Assembly (NCBI RefSeq): GCF_900188295.1
Contig: NZ_FZNM01000002.1
Coordinates: 124,001-188,000 of the forward strand
Length of the DNA: 64,000 bases
DNA from: Paracoccus sediminis
GTDB lineage: Bacteria; Pseudomonadota; Alphaproteobacteria; Rhodobacterales; Rhodobacteraceae
Direction of reading: 5' to 3'
A program made the position numbers and the translations under genes. Shown piece after piece: positions 48,297 to 57,472 of this stretch. Positions within the stretch are counted from its first letter, which is position 1, and the number at the start of each line of letters is the position of its first letter. The notes below the pieces were generated by a model. The model saw only the letters and a program-made list of their open reading frames with translations, ran no database searches and was not told the DNA's origin.

Positions 48297-50290
48297 CATC
48301 CCGATCCGATTCCCCGCCCTCGCCCGGTTGGTCCGAACCCGAGGAAGCATATGGCGAGGAACGCTTTGCCATGTCGCCCTATCTTCATTATTTCCAGAAC
48401 CGGCAGGGCGCAGACCGCGACGCGAAAAAGGCCGGAATCGCGCGCTTGGCCAAGGCGGATTATTTCCGGCTTGAACCGACCATTCTGGCGCTGCGCGAGG
48501 ACGGCGACCCCATACGGGTGCTGGCCGACAGCATGTCGAAACTGTTCACGGAATTCCTGGAGGATCCTGCCCAGGTTCTGTCGCCCGATGCCCGCAACGA
48601 CCAGTTCGACCCCCGCAGGGCCGAGAATTTCGACGACGAGGCCTTCCGCTATCTGCCGGACGACGCGCTGCCGGACCGCAAGACAGGTTGCATCATCGGC
48701 GTGATCGACGATGCGGTCCCGTTCGTGCATCAGCGATTTACCATGCCGGGAAACCGCAGCCGCGTCGCGTCGGTCTGGTTGCAGGATGCCCGCCGCGGAA
48801 AAACGGTCGCGGCGGATCTGCCGTCGGGGGCCGAATGGCGCGGGGTGGACCTGTCGCGGATGCTGGGCGATGTGGCGAACGGCGACCTTGCTGGCGAAGA
48901 TGCCATCTATCGGTTGACCGGCGCCGTTGACATGACGCGATCCAACGCCCCGCCGTCGGGGGCCTTCGAAACCGGACATGGCGCGGCGGTGGCGCCCTTG
49001 GCGGCGGGGTTCGACCCCGGCACGGAACAGGGAAAGGACCATCCGCTGATCGCGGTTTGCCTGCCGCCGCTGATTACCGCCGATTCGATGGGGGTGCTGG
49101 CCCCGGTCCCGATCCTGACCGGAATCATGTTCATCATCAGCCGCGCCTGCGGCTTGTGCCGTTACATCGAAAGACAGGGCAGGCATCGCAGGAATTCGGT
49201 CGAACTGCCCGTGGTTATCAACCTCAGCATGGGGCTGACGGCAGGGCCGCGCGATGGCTCCAGCCCGCTGGAGCGATTCATGGATGCCGTATCCGATGGC
49301 AAGGTCAACGGCCTGGGTCCGATCCATTTCGTGTTGCCGGCGGGGAATCATCGGCAGGGGCGCCTGCGGGCGCGGCTGCACCCCGGCCAGCAGCTTGGCT
49401 GGCGGCTGCCGGCCGACGACCCGACCATCAATGCCGTCGAGATCTGGGGCCCGCGGTATCGGAATTCGCCAGGGGCCGATCTGAAGGTCTCCCTTGCCGC
49501 GCCCGGACTGGCGCCCGCAACGACGATCTTTACGGCGCCGCGGCAGTTTTCCATCCTCAGGGGACCGGACGGGGCAGATCTTGCGTGGGTCTATTATACC
49601 CCCACGGCATTTCCCGACGGAACCCACCGGGACGGCATCGTCGTCATCGCCACGCCGACCTGCCCCACACGACTTGGCGACCCTTTCGGCCTGCCGGGCG
49701 AATGGCAGATCGGCATCCCGGACGACTTGCCGCAGGGCGATTACGAATTGTCCGCGCAGCGCGACGAGGTGATCCGCGGTTTTCGCAAGGCGGCGCGGCA
49801 AAGCTGGTTTCACGATCCCGATTACCGCGCTTACGACATGGCCGGACGGCCGATCCTGACGGATGCCGATAACGGCGGCAGTCCCAAAGTGATCCGGGCC
49901 GATACGGTCAACACCTATGCCACCGGCCGATGGCCGCTGCGCGGCGGGGCGGTGGACGCGCAAAGCGCCAGGACCACGGCCTATACATCGCTTTTGTCTG
50001 ACAAGCAGTCGGACCCTCTCTTGAACGAGCAGCCAGGCGACTGCCGGGCGCCTGTCGACGCCAGCGTCAACCATCCGTACAGGATCGTCTGCGGGCGCAA
50101 CAGCGGCGGCTTTGCGCTTTCATCGGGCACGTCGATGGCCGCGCCGCAACTGGCCCGATGGCTGGCCGGTCAACTGTCCCAGGGCCGAAGGCCGGGCAGC
50201 AGGGCCGCGATTCGCGCCTTGGCGCGGCCAATTGGATCCACCGATCCGGCGCCCATTGTCGCTTTTCCTGCAGAATTCCGCGAGTTCTGA
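48293..50290 (+). CDS. Subtilisin-like serine peptidase (S8), cytoplasmic-looking, with N-terminal extension
   Basis: 665 aa from GTG 48293, which overlaps the previous TGA and has GGAAGGA 9 nt ahead. Triad motifs: Asp139 in GVIDDAVPFVH, His229 in ETGHGAAVAPLAAG, Ser614 in SSGTSMAAPQLARW; oxyanion Asn352 in LPAGNH. The chain is unusual: no signal peptide or recognisable propeptide, a 135-residue helical acidic N-terminus, and about 260 residues between Asn and Ser, part of which (about 395-545) looks like an inserted beta-sandwich. Motifs are complete, so it should be active. Substrate unknown; coupling to a PAP2-like gene and a zinc-site protein suggests a dedicated role. Confidence 0.82.
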   Translation: MTSRSDSPPSPGWSEPEEAYGEERFAMSPYLHYFQNRQGADRDAKKAGIARLAKADYFRLEPTILALREDGDPIRVLADSMSKLFTEFLEDPAQVLSPDARNDQFDPRRAENFDDEAFRYLPDDALPDRKTGCIIGVIDDAVPFVHQRFTMPGNRSRVASVWLQDARRGKTVAADLPSGAEWRGVDLSRMLGDVANGDLAGEDAIYRLTGAVDMTRSNAPPSGAFETGHGAAVAPLAAGFDPGTEQGKDHPLIAVCLPPLITADSMGVLAPVPILTGIMFIISRACGLCRYIERQGRHRRNSVELPVVINLSMGLTAGPRDGSSPLERFMDAVSDGKVNGLGPIHFVLPAGNHRQGRLRARLHPGQQLGWRLPADDPTINAVEIWGPRYRNSPGADLKVSLAAPGLAPATTIFTAPRQFSILRGPDGADLAWVYYTPTAFPDGTHRDGIVVIATPTCPTRLGDPFGLPGEWQIGIPDDLPQGDYELSAQRDEVIRGFRKAARQSWFHDPDYRAYDMAGRPILTDADNGGSPKVIRADTVNTYATGRWPLRGGAVDAQSARTTAYTSLLSDKQSDPLLNEQPGDCRAPVDASVNHPYRIVCGRNSGGFALSSGTSMAAPQLARWLAGQLSQGRRPGSRAAIRALARPIGSTDPAPIVAFPAEFREF

Positions 50291-50403
50291 CCTCGAAGAA
50301 CGCGATTCCGCCAATCTTACGTTTTTTCACCGATGCGATTCACGTCCGTTTCACGGCACGGGCGGATAGTGATTCCATTGAAGGCGATCATCGGTCGCAC
50401 GGG

Positions 50404-50907
50404 ATGACGGCTACTTTGGCAGCAACGGGGAAGACGGACATGCCGGGCGACACCATTCCTGATTTCAACAACGTGATTGCCGCGCTTCAACTGCTGGGCG
50501 GTCGGCCGGGGGGTGTGCACGATATGCCGGCCCAGGACGCGCAGCAGGATCTGATCGCGGCAATATCCGGGCGGGCAGGAGCCAGTGTTCCTCTGGCTGG
50601 CTCCGACCGTCCAAGCTGGGCCGCGTTCCGCCGGCTCGAGCAGGAGAACCAGCTTCTTGTCGATCGTGTCGAGATGCTGGCCTGCGCCCTGGGTGCCTGC
50701 CCAAATTGCTGGGGCGGGATCGAGGATTGCGAAGACTGCGGAGGCATCGGGCGTCCCGGTGCCTTCGCCCCGGATCGGCGCACGTTCGACCAGTTCGTCC
50801 TGCCGGTCATTGTCCGCGTCATGGGGCGCGCCGATCCGGGCGACGACCCTGCATCCCGCCCCGGCTATTACCGGGTCCGGGACAACCCGCCCGATCCCCT
50901 GTTTTAA
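50404..50907 (+). CDS. Small protein with a four-cysteine zinc site and coiled coil, unknown function
   Basis: 167 aa from ATG 50404 (ATG 50440 with GGGGAAG ahead is an alternative, 155 aa). Residues 74-95 look like a short coiled coil (FRRLEQENQLLVDRVEML). It runs straight into CPNC-x6-CEDCGG (Cys99/102/109/112), like a DnaJ-type CxxC zinc knuckle. The C-terminus has a DRRTFDQFVLPVIVRVMG helix and a proline-rich tail. Third gene of the PAP2-subtilase unit, 113 nt after the subtilase, followed at once by a strong terminator. It could be an adaptor or substrate of the peptidase; that is inference. Confidence 0.7.
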   Translation: MTATLAATGKTDMPGDTIPDFNNVIAALQLLGGRPGGVHDMPAQDAQQDLIAAISGRAGASVPLAGSDRPSWAAFRRLEQENQLLVDRVEMLACALGACPNCWGGIEDCEDCGGIGRPGAFAPDRRTFDQFVLPVIVRVMGRADPGDDPASRPGYYRVRDNPPDPLF

Positions 50908-50935
50908 CCAGTGTTCCTGTCTTTTGTGCGGGTGG

Positions 50936-50974
50936 TTTGGCGGATGGTTTTCAATCCATCCGCCAAATTTTTTT
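50936..50974 (+). terminator. Strong intrinsic terminator closing the PAP2-subtilase-zinc protein unit
   Basis: TTTGGCGGATGG (50936-50947), 8-nt loop, CCATCCGCCAAA (50956-50967), then seven T (50968-50974). Perfect 12-bp stem oriented for plus-strand transcripts, 28 nt after the zinc-protein stop. The convergent pqiC gene ends right behind it. Confidence 0.9.
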
Positions 50975-50975
50975 C

Positions 50976-51611
50976 TCAGAACAGCGGATCCAGCGCAAAG
51001 GGATCGGCGGGGGCGGTGGTGGCAATGGTGCGGCCCGGTCCCGATAGGGTGGCGATCTGCCGGGCCAGGATCGCGATGGCCTGCGACACCGCTGCCGCCG
51101 AAGCCCCCGGTCCGACGCCCGCCATCGGCACGGCGATGTCGAAGCTGCGGGCGTGATTGGCCGCGCCGCTGCCATCGTCCGCCACGAAATAGCGGCCCGA
51201 CAGGCGATAGACGCCGTCGGCCTGCGCCAGCGCCCTTTCGACCCGCACCTCTAGCACGCGCTGCGGGGGCTCGGCCAGGGGCCAGGGTTCGCCGATCACG
51301 GTTGCCCCCGAGGCGTCCGAAATCGCGCGGGCCAGCGACAGGGTAAAGGCGCGCTGCGGATTGTCGGCCCACACATTGTCGGGGTTCGACCGGACGGCGC
51401 CGTCTTCGGACTGAAAGGCGACCTCTTGGCCAGAGGCGTATTCCGGCAGTGACACGTCCTTCAGTTCGGCGCTGCCCAGACGGTTTTCGACCCGTTCCCC
51501 CATGGGCGGATCGATCAGGAAACGCGCGGTCTTTTCGGGGTCGGAACATGCCGCCAACCCCAGAAGGCCAAGGCAGGCAAGTGCGGCAGGCAGGCGGAGG
51601 GGCAGGGTCAT
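50976..51611 (-). CDS. pqiC: PqiC-like outer-membrane lipoprotein
   Basis: 211 aa, ABC-type transport auxiliary lipoprotein. Lipobox LGLAAC places the acylated Cys near residue 22. The mature part carries the family's RFLIDPP start and VEVRVERALAQADGVYRLSGRYFV strand pair. In E. coli PqiC is a lipoprotein thought to receive the PqiB needle at the outer membrane. It is 4 nt after pqiB on the same strand and completes the pqiA-pqiB-pqiC order. Confidence 0.85.
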   Translation of the reverse strand: MTLPLRLPAALACLGLLGLAACSDPEKTARFLIDPPMGERVENRLGSAELKDVSLPEYASGQEVAFQSEDGAVRSNPDNVWADNPQRAFTLSLARAISDASGATVIGEPWPLAEPPQRVLEVRVERALAQADGVYRLSGRYFVADDGSGAANHARSFDIAVPMAGVGPGASAAAVSQAIAILARQIATLSGPGRTIATTAPADPFALDPLF

Positions 51612-51615
51612 GGCG

Positions 51616-53655
51616 TCATCGTCCCAGGATAAAGGCGCGGGGGTTGCGTTCGATCAGCCGGGCCAGCGATCCGAACGCCTCGGTCGCGCGGCGCAGTTCG
51701 CGCAGCATGTTGACGGCTTCGCTGTTGAAGGCCGAACGATCGCCATAGGCGGCAAGCACCCCATCGGCACGCGCGGCCGTGGCTTCCAGACGCTGGATCA
51801 GTTGCGGCAGACGGTCCACCGATGCGGCCACCCGGTCGGCGGCCGTGCTGGCGCTGTCCAGCGCGTTGTTCAGGCTGCCTGCCGCATCGCCGTCGCGCAG
51901 GTCGTTCAGCAGGCCCGATGCGGCTTGCAGCGTGTCGGACAGGTTGCGCGGCAGTTGTTCGGCATCCTCGCTGCCCAGCATGGCGCGCAGGTCGGCCAGA
52001 ATGCCTTCGGCCTGGGCGCTGATCTCGGCAAAGCCGAATTCCTCGACCGCGGCGGCGGCGGCGTCGATGCTGTCCACCATCTCGGGCGCGTCGGCGGCGG
52101 CCAGCTTGACCGCCTCGGCGGCGGCGGCGGCTTCGTCCACCAGCCGGGCCAGGTTTTCGGCCGTGCCCACCTCGCGCAGATCGCGGGCCATGCCGCCGAT
52201 GTCGGTCGCCGCCCCCCTGGCCTGGTCCAGCGTCTCGCGCAGACTGCCGGGGATGGCGCGGGTGTCGTCGGAGCTGGCAATGGCGGTGACGCTGTTCATC
52301 ATGTCGGTCGCCGATTGCAGCACTTCCTCGATCGGCAGGTCGCCGATCCGGGACAGGAAGCCCTGGGCGCTTGCGCTGAAATCGTCCAGATCGCCGGGAA
52401 CCGAGGGGATGACCGGGTTGGGGTCGGCCTGGGTATCGATGCTGGCGGGCGCGGCATCCGCGATCTCGACCAGTTCGACCATCAGGGACGTGCCCAGGAA
52501 TCCGGCACTGGCAACGCGCGCCCGCAGACCCTCGCCCACCGCCTGTTGCAGAAAGGCCAGGGCATCATCGGGGGTGGCCTCGCCGGAAAGCCCCAGCCGC
52601 GACGGCGATATCGCCATGGTCACGACCTGCTGGATCTCTCCTCTGGGTTCGTCCAGGGACACGGCCAGATCCGTGACCTGACCGACGCGCAATCCCTGAA
52701 ACTGCACATCGGCGCCTTTTGCCAACCCTTCCAGAGAATCGTCGATCAACATGCTGATGCGCAGAGGCGGCGCATTGTCGCTGGCCAGGATGTCGTTGCG
52801 GGCCGTGTCCTCGTCGGGCTGCAAGGCATAGGTGTGACCGGGTTTGATCGGCTGGCCGCCGCTGACCAGGGTGTCAAAGGACACGCCCCCCTGCAACAGC
52901 GACGACAGCGAATTCACGTTGAACGACACGCCCGACGCGCCCAGCGACAGCGAAAAGCCCGACGTGTCCCAGAACACGGTCGAGGTCGTCAGCCGCTTGT
53001 CATGCGGAGCTTCGATAAAGGCGTCGGCGATGACCTGATCCTCGGTTTCGGCAAGGCGCAGGTTCTCCATCCGGCCGACCTGCACGCCGCGGTACAGGAC
53101 CGGCGCGCCTTCGCTGATGCCGTCGGCATCTTCCATCGACAGCGTGACGCGGGTTCCCGGCGTGTCCTCTCGGACCAAGGGGGGGCGATCCTGACCGGCA
53201 AAGCGGGTCCGGGGTTCGTTGATGGTGGCGTCCCAGTAACCCTCGATGAAGGATCCGGTCAGAACGGTGTCCAGCCGCGTCACCCCCTGGGCCGTGACCT
53301 GGGGACGGACGATCCAGAAGGCGGCCTGATCGTCGATGTAGGGGGCCACATCCTTGTCCACCCGGATTTCCACCACGACGCGCGACAGATCCGCCGTGAA
53401 GCTGACCGATTCCACCTGGCCCACGGTGATCTCTCGAAAGCGCAGGACGGTTTCGCCGGGGGTGACGCCGGTGGCGTCCGCGAATTCCACCTCGATCACC
53501 GCGCCGCGGGCGGCATAGGCGTTCCAGGCGATGGCGGCGGTCACGACAAGGGCGATGATCGGCACCAGCCAGATCACGTTGATGCCGGCCTGTGCCGCCC
53601 GCACGGCTTTTTTTCGCACAGGACTTGCCGGTCTCGGCGGCGGCTGGTCGGTCAT
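51616..53655 (-). CDS. pqiB: PqiB-like MCE protein (intermembrane lipid transport)
   Basis: 679 aa. One N-terminal helix (about residues 28-48) anchors it in the inner membrane, followed by three MCE domains (about 55-140, 170-260, 300-410; for example ADATGVTPGETVLRFREITV and ADVQFQGLRVGQVTDLAVS). A long alpha-helical C-terminal region of alanine-rich heptads should form the hollow needle across the periplasm, as in E. coli PqiB. Three MCE domains match PqiB (seven would be YebT/LetB). Starts at ATG 53655, 7 nt after pqiA. Confidence 0.92.
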   Translation of the reverse strand: MTDQPPPRPASPVRKKAVRAAQAGINVIWLVPIIALVVTAAIAWNAYAARGAVIEVEFADATGVTPGETVLRFREITVGQVESVSFTADLSRVVVEIRVDKDVAPYIDDQAAFWIVRPQVTAQGVTRLDTVLTGSFIEGYWDATINEPRTRFAGQDRPPLVREDTPGTRVTLSMEDADGISEGAPVLYRGVQVGRMENLRLAETEDQVIADAFIEAPHDKRLTTSTVFWDTSGFSLSLGASGVSFNVNSLSSLLQGGVSFDTLVSGGQPIKPGHTYALQPDEDTARNDILASDNAPPLRISMLIDDSLEGLAKGADVQFQGLRVGQVTDLAVSLDEPRGEIQQVVTMAISPSRLGLSGEATPDDALAFLQQAVGEGLRARVASAGFLGTSLMVELVEIADAAPASIDTQADPNPVIPSVPGDLDDFSASAQGFLSRIGDLPIEEVLQSATDMMNSVTAIASSDDTRAIPGSLRETLDQARGAATDIGGMARDLREVGTAENLARLVDEAAAAAEAVKLAAADAPEMVDSIDAAAAAVEEFGFAEISAQAEGILADLRAMLGSEDAEQLPRNLSDTLQAASGLLNDLRDGDAAGSLNNALDSASTAADRVAASVDRLPQLIQRLEATAARADGVLAAYGDRSAFNSEAVNMLRELRRATEAFGSLARLIERNPRAFILGR

Positions 53656-53662
53656 CGTGGCG

Positions 53663-54340
53663 TCAGTCCTTCCCCTGGTCGTCCGTCCGGCTTCGCAGCG
53701 GCAAGCCGCGCCAGATCAGTCTTGGATCAAAGCTTTGCGCGGAAAGCATGGTGAAGGCAACAGACAGCGCAAAGGATACGGCCGCCGGGCCAGGATGGAT
53801 CGAGGCGACGAAGCCCAGCTGCACCAAGGCCGACAGGATCGCCACGACAAAGACGTCGATCATCGACCAGCGGCCGATGAATTCCACGACTTCATAGATT
53901 TTCAGCCGCGTATGGGCCTGTTCGACTGTCGCCGGACGCCCGGCCACCATCGCCAGCCAGGCGATCGACAGGAACTTGGCCATCGGCACGATGACCGAGG
54001 CGACAAAGACGATGATCGCAATGTCGTAATTGCCGTAATGCATCAGTTCGACCACGCCCTCCAGGATCGTGGCTTCCGAACTGCCCTGCAATCCGGCGAA
54101 TGTCTGGGTTCGCATCATGGGAAACAGGTTGGCGGGCACATACATGACCAGCCCGGCAAGCCACCACGCCCAGACGTATTGCAGACCGCGCCGGTCCGGC
54201 GGAACCAGGGCCGCGCCGCAGCGGTCGCAGATGGCGTGATCCTGGGGCCAGACGCGGCCGCAGGACCGGCAGCCCAGCAGCCCTGCCCGATGGGCGGTCA
54301 TGACCGGGGCAAGCGGCGCTTCATCGGCCCCGGCCGTCAT
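53663..54340 (-). CDS. pqiA: PqiA-like membrane protein, second half-gene
   Basis: 225 aa. Starts with a zinc-ribbon-like pair CRSCGRVW...CDRCGAAL, then four helices with the PqiA core YVPANLFPMMRTQTFAG and FIGRWSMIDVFVVAILSALV. E. coli PqiA is one protein of about 417 aa with two such halves; here the halves are separate genes. ATG 54340 overlaps the first half-gene's stop (ATGA), so the two are made together and probably form a heterodimer. Confidence 0.9.
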   Translation of the reverse strand: MTAGADEAPLAPVMTAHRAGLLGCRSCGRVWPQDHAICDRCGAALVPPDRRGLQYVWAWWLAGLVMYVPANLFPMMRTQTFAGLQGSSEATILEGVVELMHYGNYDIAIIVFVASVIVPMAKFLSIAWLAMVAGRPATVEQAHTRLKIYEVVEFIGRWSMIDVFVVAILSALVQLGFVASIHPGPAAVSFALSVAFTMLSAQSFDPRLIWRGLPLRSRTDDQGKD

Positions 54341-55017
54341 GGAACGGGGCCTCCGACCGCTTCGCGCCCGTCGGTGGGCAGGCCGGCATCCTCGATGGCA
54401 TCCCAGATGGTCGTCTGGCACATGAACCCGCGCGACGCAAGGTTGACCAGGATCAGCGCGCAGAACGCCCAGAAAGCCGGTCCCAGATGAACGGTGGCAA
54501 GCCCCGCGACCTTGACCAGGGCGACGGCGGTGCCGATCACGAAAATCTCGGCCATGGACCAGGGGCGCAGCAATTCGGTCCAGCGAAAGGCCCGTGCGGC
54601 ATGGCGATAGGGTGCCCGGCCCTGGGCAAGAGGGGCCAGCGTATAGACCAGCAGGAACGCCCGCAGCACCGGCAGCCCCACGATCATCACCATCACCGCC
54701 AGCACCAAAGGCAGCAGCACGCCATCGGCAAAGGCCAAGGCGACCCCGAACAGCGATGTCGCATTGCCGAACCCCATGCGCGAGATTTCAAGAAACGGAA
54801 AGAAGATCGCCCCCATCATCAGCACGACCGTCGTGAAGGACAGGGCAATCAACTGAACAAAGGCACCGCCACGCGGCTTGGCCAGAAGACCGCCGCACCG
54901 GACGCAGCGCAGCGTCTCGCCCGCGTCCAGTTCTTCCTCGACATGCAGGGCATCGCAGCGCGGACATGCCATCAGCCCCCTGCCGGTCGTCAGATCAAAG
55001 CCGTCGCGCGTATCCAT
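54337..55017 (-). CDS. pqiA: PqiA-like membrane protein, first half-gene
   Basis: 226 aa from ATG 55017. Zinc-ribbon-like CPRCDALH...CVRCGGLL at residues 14-41, then four helices with IFFPFLEISRMGFGNATS and the WTELLRPWSMAEIFVIGTAVAL segment shared with the second half. First gene of the four-gene pqi operon, which moves lipids between the membranes in the E. coli model. The start has only a weak ribosome site; an in-frame ATG at 55080 would overlap the upstream kinase gene. Confidence 0.88.
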   Translation of the reverse strand: MDTRDGFDLTTGRGLMACPRCDALHVEEELDAGETLRCVRCGGLLAKPRGGAFVQLIALSFTTVVLMMGAIFFPFLEISRMGFGNATSLFGVALAFADGVLLPLVLAVMVMIVGLPVLRAFLLVYTLAPLAQGRAPYRHAARAFRWTELLRPWSMAEIFVIGTAVALVKVAGLATVHLGPAFWAFCALILVNLASRGFMCQTTIWDAIEDAGLPTDGREAVGGPVP

Positions 55018-55066
55018 GGGTGCAAGATAGACACCCTGCAAAAGCGCGCAAGGCAGCATCGCACCG

Positions 55067-56854
55067 TCAATGCCGGGCACCGCGGCGCGCGGCGGATGTC
55101 AGCACCACATTGCGTCCTTCGGCCAAGGCATTGACCTCGTCGATGACAAAATCAAGCCGCAGAACGAAGCTGTCGGCCTCGACCTGCGCGGTGGCCTGGC
55201 CCTTGAGCTGGGTCGTGAACGCCTCGATCAGTTGACTGCCCAGGCCGGTTCCTTCGGTCTGGTCCGCGTTTCTGTCGATCGAATTGGCGATTTCCAGCAG
55301 CGCCCTGCCCGGCGCGACAGTCTTCAGGCCGACCCGCACCCAGGGCGCGTCATCCCGTCCCGGTGCGGGGCGCGCGTATTTCAGCGCGTTGGTGAACGCC
55401 TCGGTCGCCAGCAGGGACAAGGGGACCGCCTGATCCGGCAGCAGGGTCAGGGTTTCGATATGCGTGTCTATGCGCAGGTCGCTGGCCGGTTCGACCGAGG
55501 CGCTGACCATCTGATTGATGATGTCGCAGACCAGACGCCCGGCCTCGACCGCATCCAAATGTTCGGCCTGGTACAGGTTGCGATAGATCGTCGCCAGCGC
55601 GGCGACGCGATCCTGCACCGACCGCAGAACCCGCTTGGCATCGGGGTCGTCGATCATCCGGCTTTGCATGTTGATGATGGAGGCGATCAGTTGCAGGTTG
55701 TTCTTGACCCGGTGATGAACTTCCTTGAGCAGAACGGTTTTTTCAACAACCGCTTCCTCCATCGCCTCTTCGTCCCGGATCAGGATGCGGGCCATATTGT
55801 GGAACGTCTGACTGACATCGCAGATTTCGGTCGGGGCATCGGACAGGACCGGGGGGGGTTCGGACCGATTGCCGATGGCAAAGCGGCGCATCTGGCCACG
55901 CAGAACGTTGATGTGGCGCAGGACCATGCGGAACACCGCGAAATAGGCGACGGCCAGCGACACGAGCCACAGCGCGATTGGGATCGTCACGGCCCCGAAA
56001 CGCGAAATCTGGAACAGGCCCGCGCCCACGGATCGGGGCGACCAGCTACCAAGCGCATAGACCAGATCCGGCACCGCCGGCACTACGGTGAACATGCGCG
56101 TCTCGCCGCTGCCGGTTGGGGCGCGGAAGGTGGTTTCAGGCTGTGACAGCAGGCTGGCCAAGGGGACGTTGCGCGGCAAAAGATCGTCGATGCTGGCCGC
56201 CGCATCCTTGCCCGCGGTGAGAATCTCTCCCCTGTGGTTGAAGGTGACGATGCGGGCGCCGTCATTGCCATTGCCGACGGTGTGGGTGGACCGCAGCAAT
56301 TCGCTGGTCAGCGACAGCCCGATATAGCCCAGCATCTCGCTGTCGCGATACAGCGGCTGCATCACGACGATCACAGGCCGACGGGTGATGACACCCGAGG
56401 CGACGGCAGTGACAAGCGTTCCCGGATCCGCCATGAAGGTCTTGAACCCTTCCGACAGGCTCAGATCCAGAACCTCGCCGCGGCTGGCCGAGTTGCAGGT
56501 GCTGCGGCCGTTCAGCGGCACGAAACCCGCAAACACATAAGTGGCGCTGGGTTCGATGAAGTTGCGCATCAGATCGGAACAGACCTGGGGACGGTCGAGC
56601 GATTCCAGCACGGCAGGTCCAAGCGCGTCGGCCGATCCAAGCGCGCTTTGCAACAGCGCGCGTTCGCCCGCGGCAGCCGATGCGGTCCGTCCCAGCAGGG
56701 CGATCTCGAAGCCACGCTCGGCTTCGCTCACGAGATTGAAATTCTGAATCAGAGAGATCAGTCCCAACGGCAGGATCGCGACCGACAGCAAGGCACCAAG
56801 CCGGAATCCCAGCCTGCGCGTGAATTCGAGTCGATCGCTGATCCGCCGGAACAC
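55067..56854 (-). CDS. HisKA_2-family sensor histidine kinase of the general stress response (PhyK-like)
   Basis: 595 aa. Helix at about 20-38, large periplasmic sensor (about 40-287, Cache-like by its PLYRDSEMLGYIGLSLTSE segment), second helix at 288-310, HAMP-like linker, then the HisKA_2 dimerisation motif EVHHRVKNNLQLIASI with phospho-acceptor His381, and an HATPase domain (PLSLLATEAFTNALKYA; GTGLGSQLIEAF). This kinase type phosphorylates PhyR in other alphaproteobacteria. It follows ecfG by 9 nt, so the kinase is made with the sigma factor it controls. A single gene with its own sensor suggests it is the main input, but other kinases may exist elsewhere. Confidence 0.88.
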   Translation of the reverse strand: MFRRISDRLEFTRRLGFRLGALLSVAILPLGLISLIQNFNLVSEAERGFEIALLGRTASAAAGERALLQSALGSADALGPAVLESLDRPQVCSDLMRNFIEPSATYVFAGFVPLNGRSTCNSASRGEVLDLSLSEGFKTFMADPGTLVTAVASGVITRRPVIVVMQPLYRDSEMLGYIGLSLTSELLRSTHTVGNGNDGARIVTFNHRGEILTAGKDAAASIDDLLPRNVPLASLLSQPETTFRAPTGSGETRMFTVVPAVPDLVYALGSWSPRSVGAGLFQISRFGAVTIPIALWLVSLAVAYFAVFRMVLRHINVLRGQMRRFAIGNRSEPPPVLSDAPTEICDVSQTFHNMARILIRDEEAMEEAVVEKTVLLKEVHHRVKNNLQLIASIINMQSRMIDDPDAKRVLRSVQDRVAALATIYRNLYQAEHLDAVEAGRLVCDIINQMVSASVEPASDLRIDTHIETLTLLPDQAVPLSLLATEAFTNALKYARPAPGRDDAPWVRVGLKTVAPGRALLEIANSIDRNADQTEGTGLGSQLIEAFTTQLKGQATAQVEADSFVLRLDFVIDEVNALAEGRNVVLTSAARRGARH

Positions 56855-56863
56855 CGGCCCTCC

Positions 56864-57430
56864 TTATCGTGCGATGGTGTGGCTGGACGCCATCACGGCA
56901 AGGGTCGCCTGATCGGTCATGTCCAGTTCCTCGCCGTTTTCCAGATGCAGCAGTTCCGCCAGCTTGCGACGCCCGCGATTGGCGCGCGACTTGACGGTGC
57001 CGATGGCCACCCCGGTCATATCGGCCGCTTCCTCATAGGAAAAACCCGAGGCTCCGACCAGAATCAGCGCCTCGCGCTGTTCGTCGGGCAGTTGCTTGAA
57101 GGCCACCCGGAAGTCCTTCATCGCCAGCCGGCCGTCGTGTTCGGGCCGCGTGGCCTGGCGTGCGGCGTGAATGCCGTCGGTGTCGCTGACCTCGCGTTTG
57201 GTCTTTCGGCGGGCCGAATAAAAGGTGTTTCGAAGGATGGTGAACAGCCAGGCGCGCAGGTTGGTGCCAGCTTGGAACTTGTCCATGTTGGTCCAGGCCT
57301 TGACGATCGTGTCCTGGACCAGATCGTCGGCGGCAGCGCCTTCGCGGGTCAGCGACAACGCAAAGGCGCGCAGGGCGGGAAGATGGTCCACCAGCTGGTC
57401 TCGGGGATCCATCGTTGCGGATTTGTTCAT
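56864..57430 (-). CDS. ecfG: General stress response sigma factor EcfG
   Basis: 188-aa ECF sigma factor. Region 2 contains ADDLVQDTIVKAWTNMDKFQ and NLRAWLFTILRNTFYS; region 4 contains LPDEQREALILVGASGFSYE and GVAIGTVKSRANRGRRKL. These are the EcfG-type sequences, and the flanking nepR, phyR and kinase confirm the class. Expected target is GGAAC-N16/17-CGTT; such sites occur at several places in this window. ATG 57430 lies 42 nt after the nepR stop. Confidence 0.95.
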   Translation of the reverse strand: MNKSATMDPRDQLVDHLPALRAFALSLTREGAAADDLVQDTIVKAWTNMDKFQAGTNLRAWLFTILRNTFYSARRKTKREVSDTDGIHAARQATRPEHDGRLAMKDFRVAFKQLPDEQREALILVGASGFSYEEAADMTGVAIGTVKSRANRGRRKLAELLHLENGEELDMTDQATLAVMASSHTIAR

Positions 57431-57472
57431 TCTGTCACCGTGACCGTCGCGTCGCCGCGCATAGCAGGGAAA

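Noticed and set aside
53663..55017. Split pqiA as a pseudogene
   Set aside because: Both halves have their own zinc-ribbon, four helices and an ATGA overlap. Two separate PqiA-like genes are a normal arrangement in this group.
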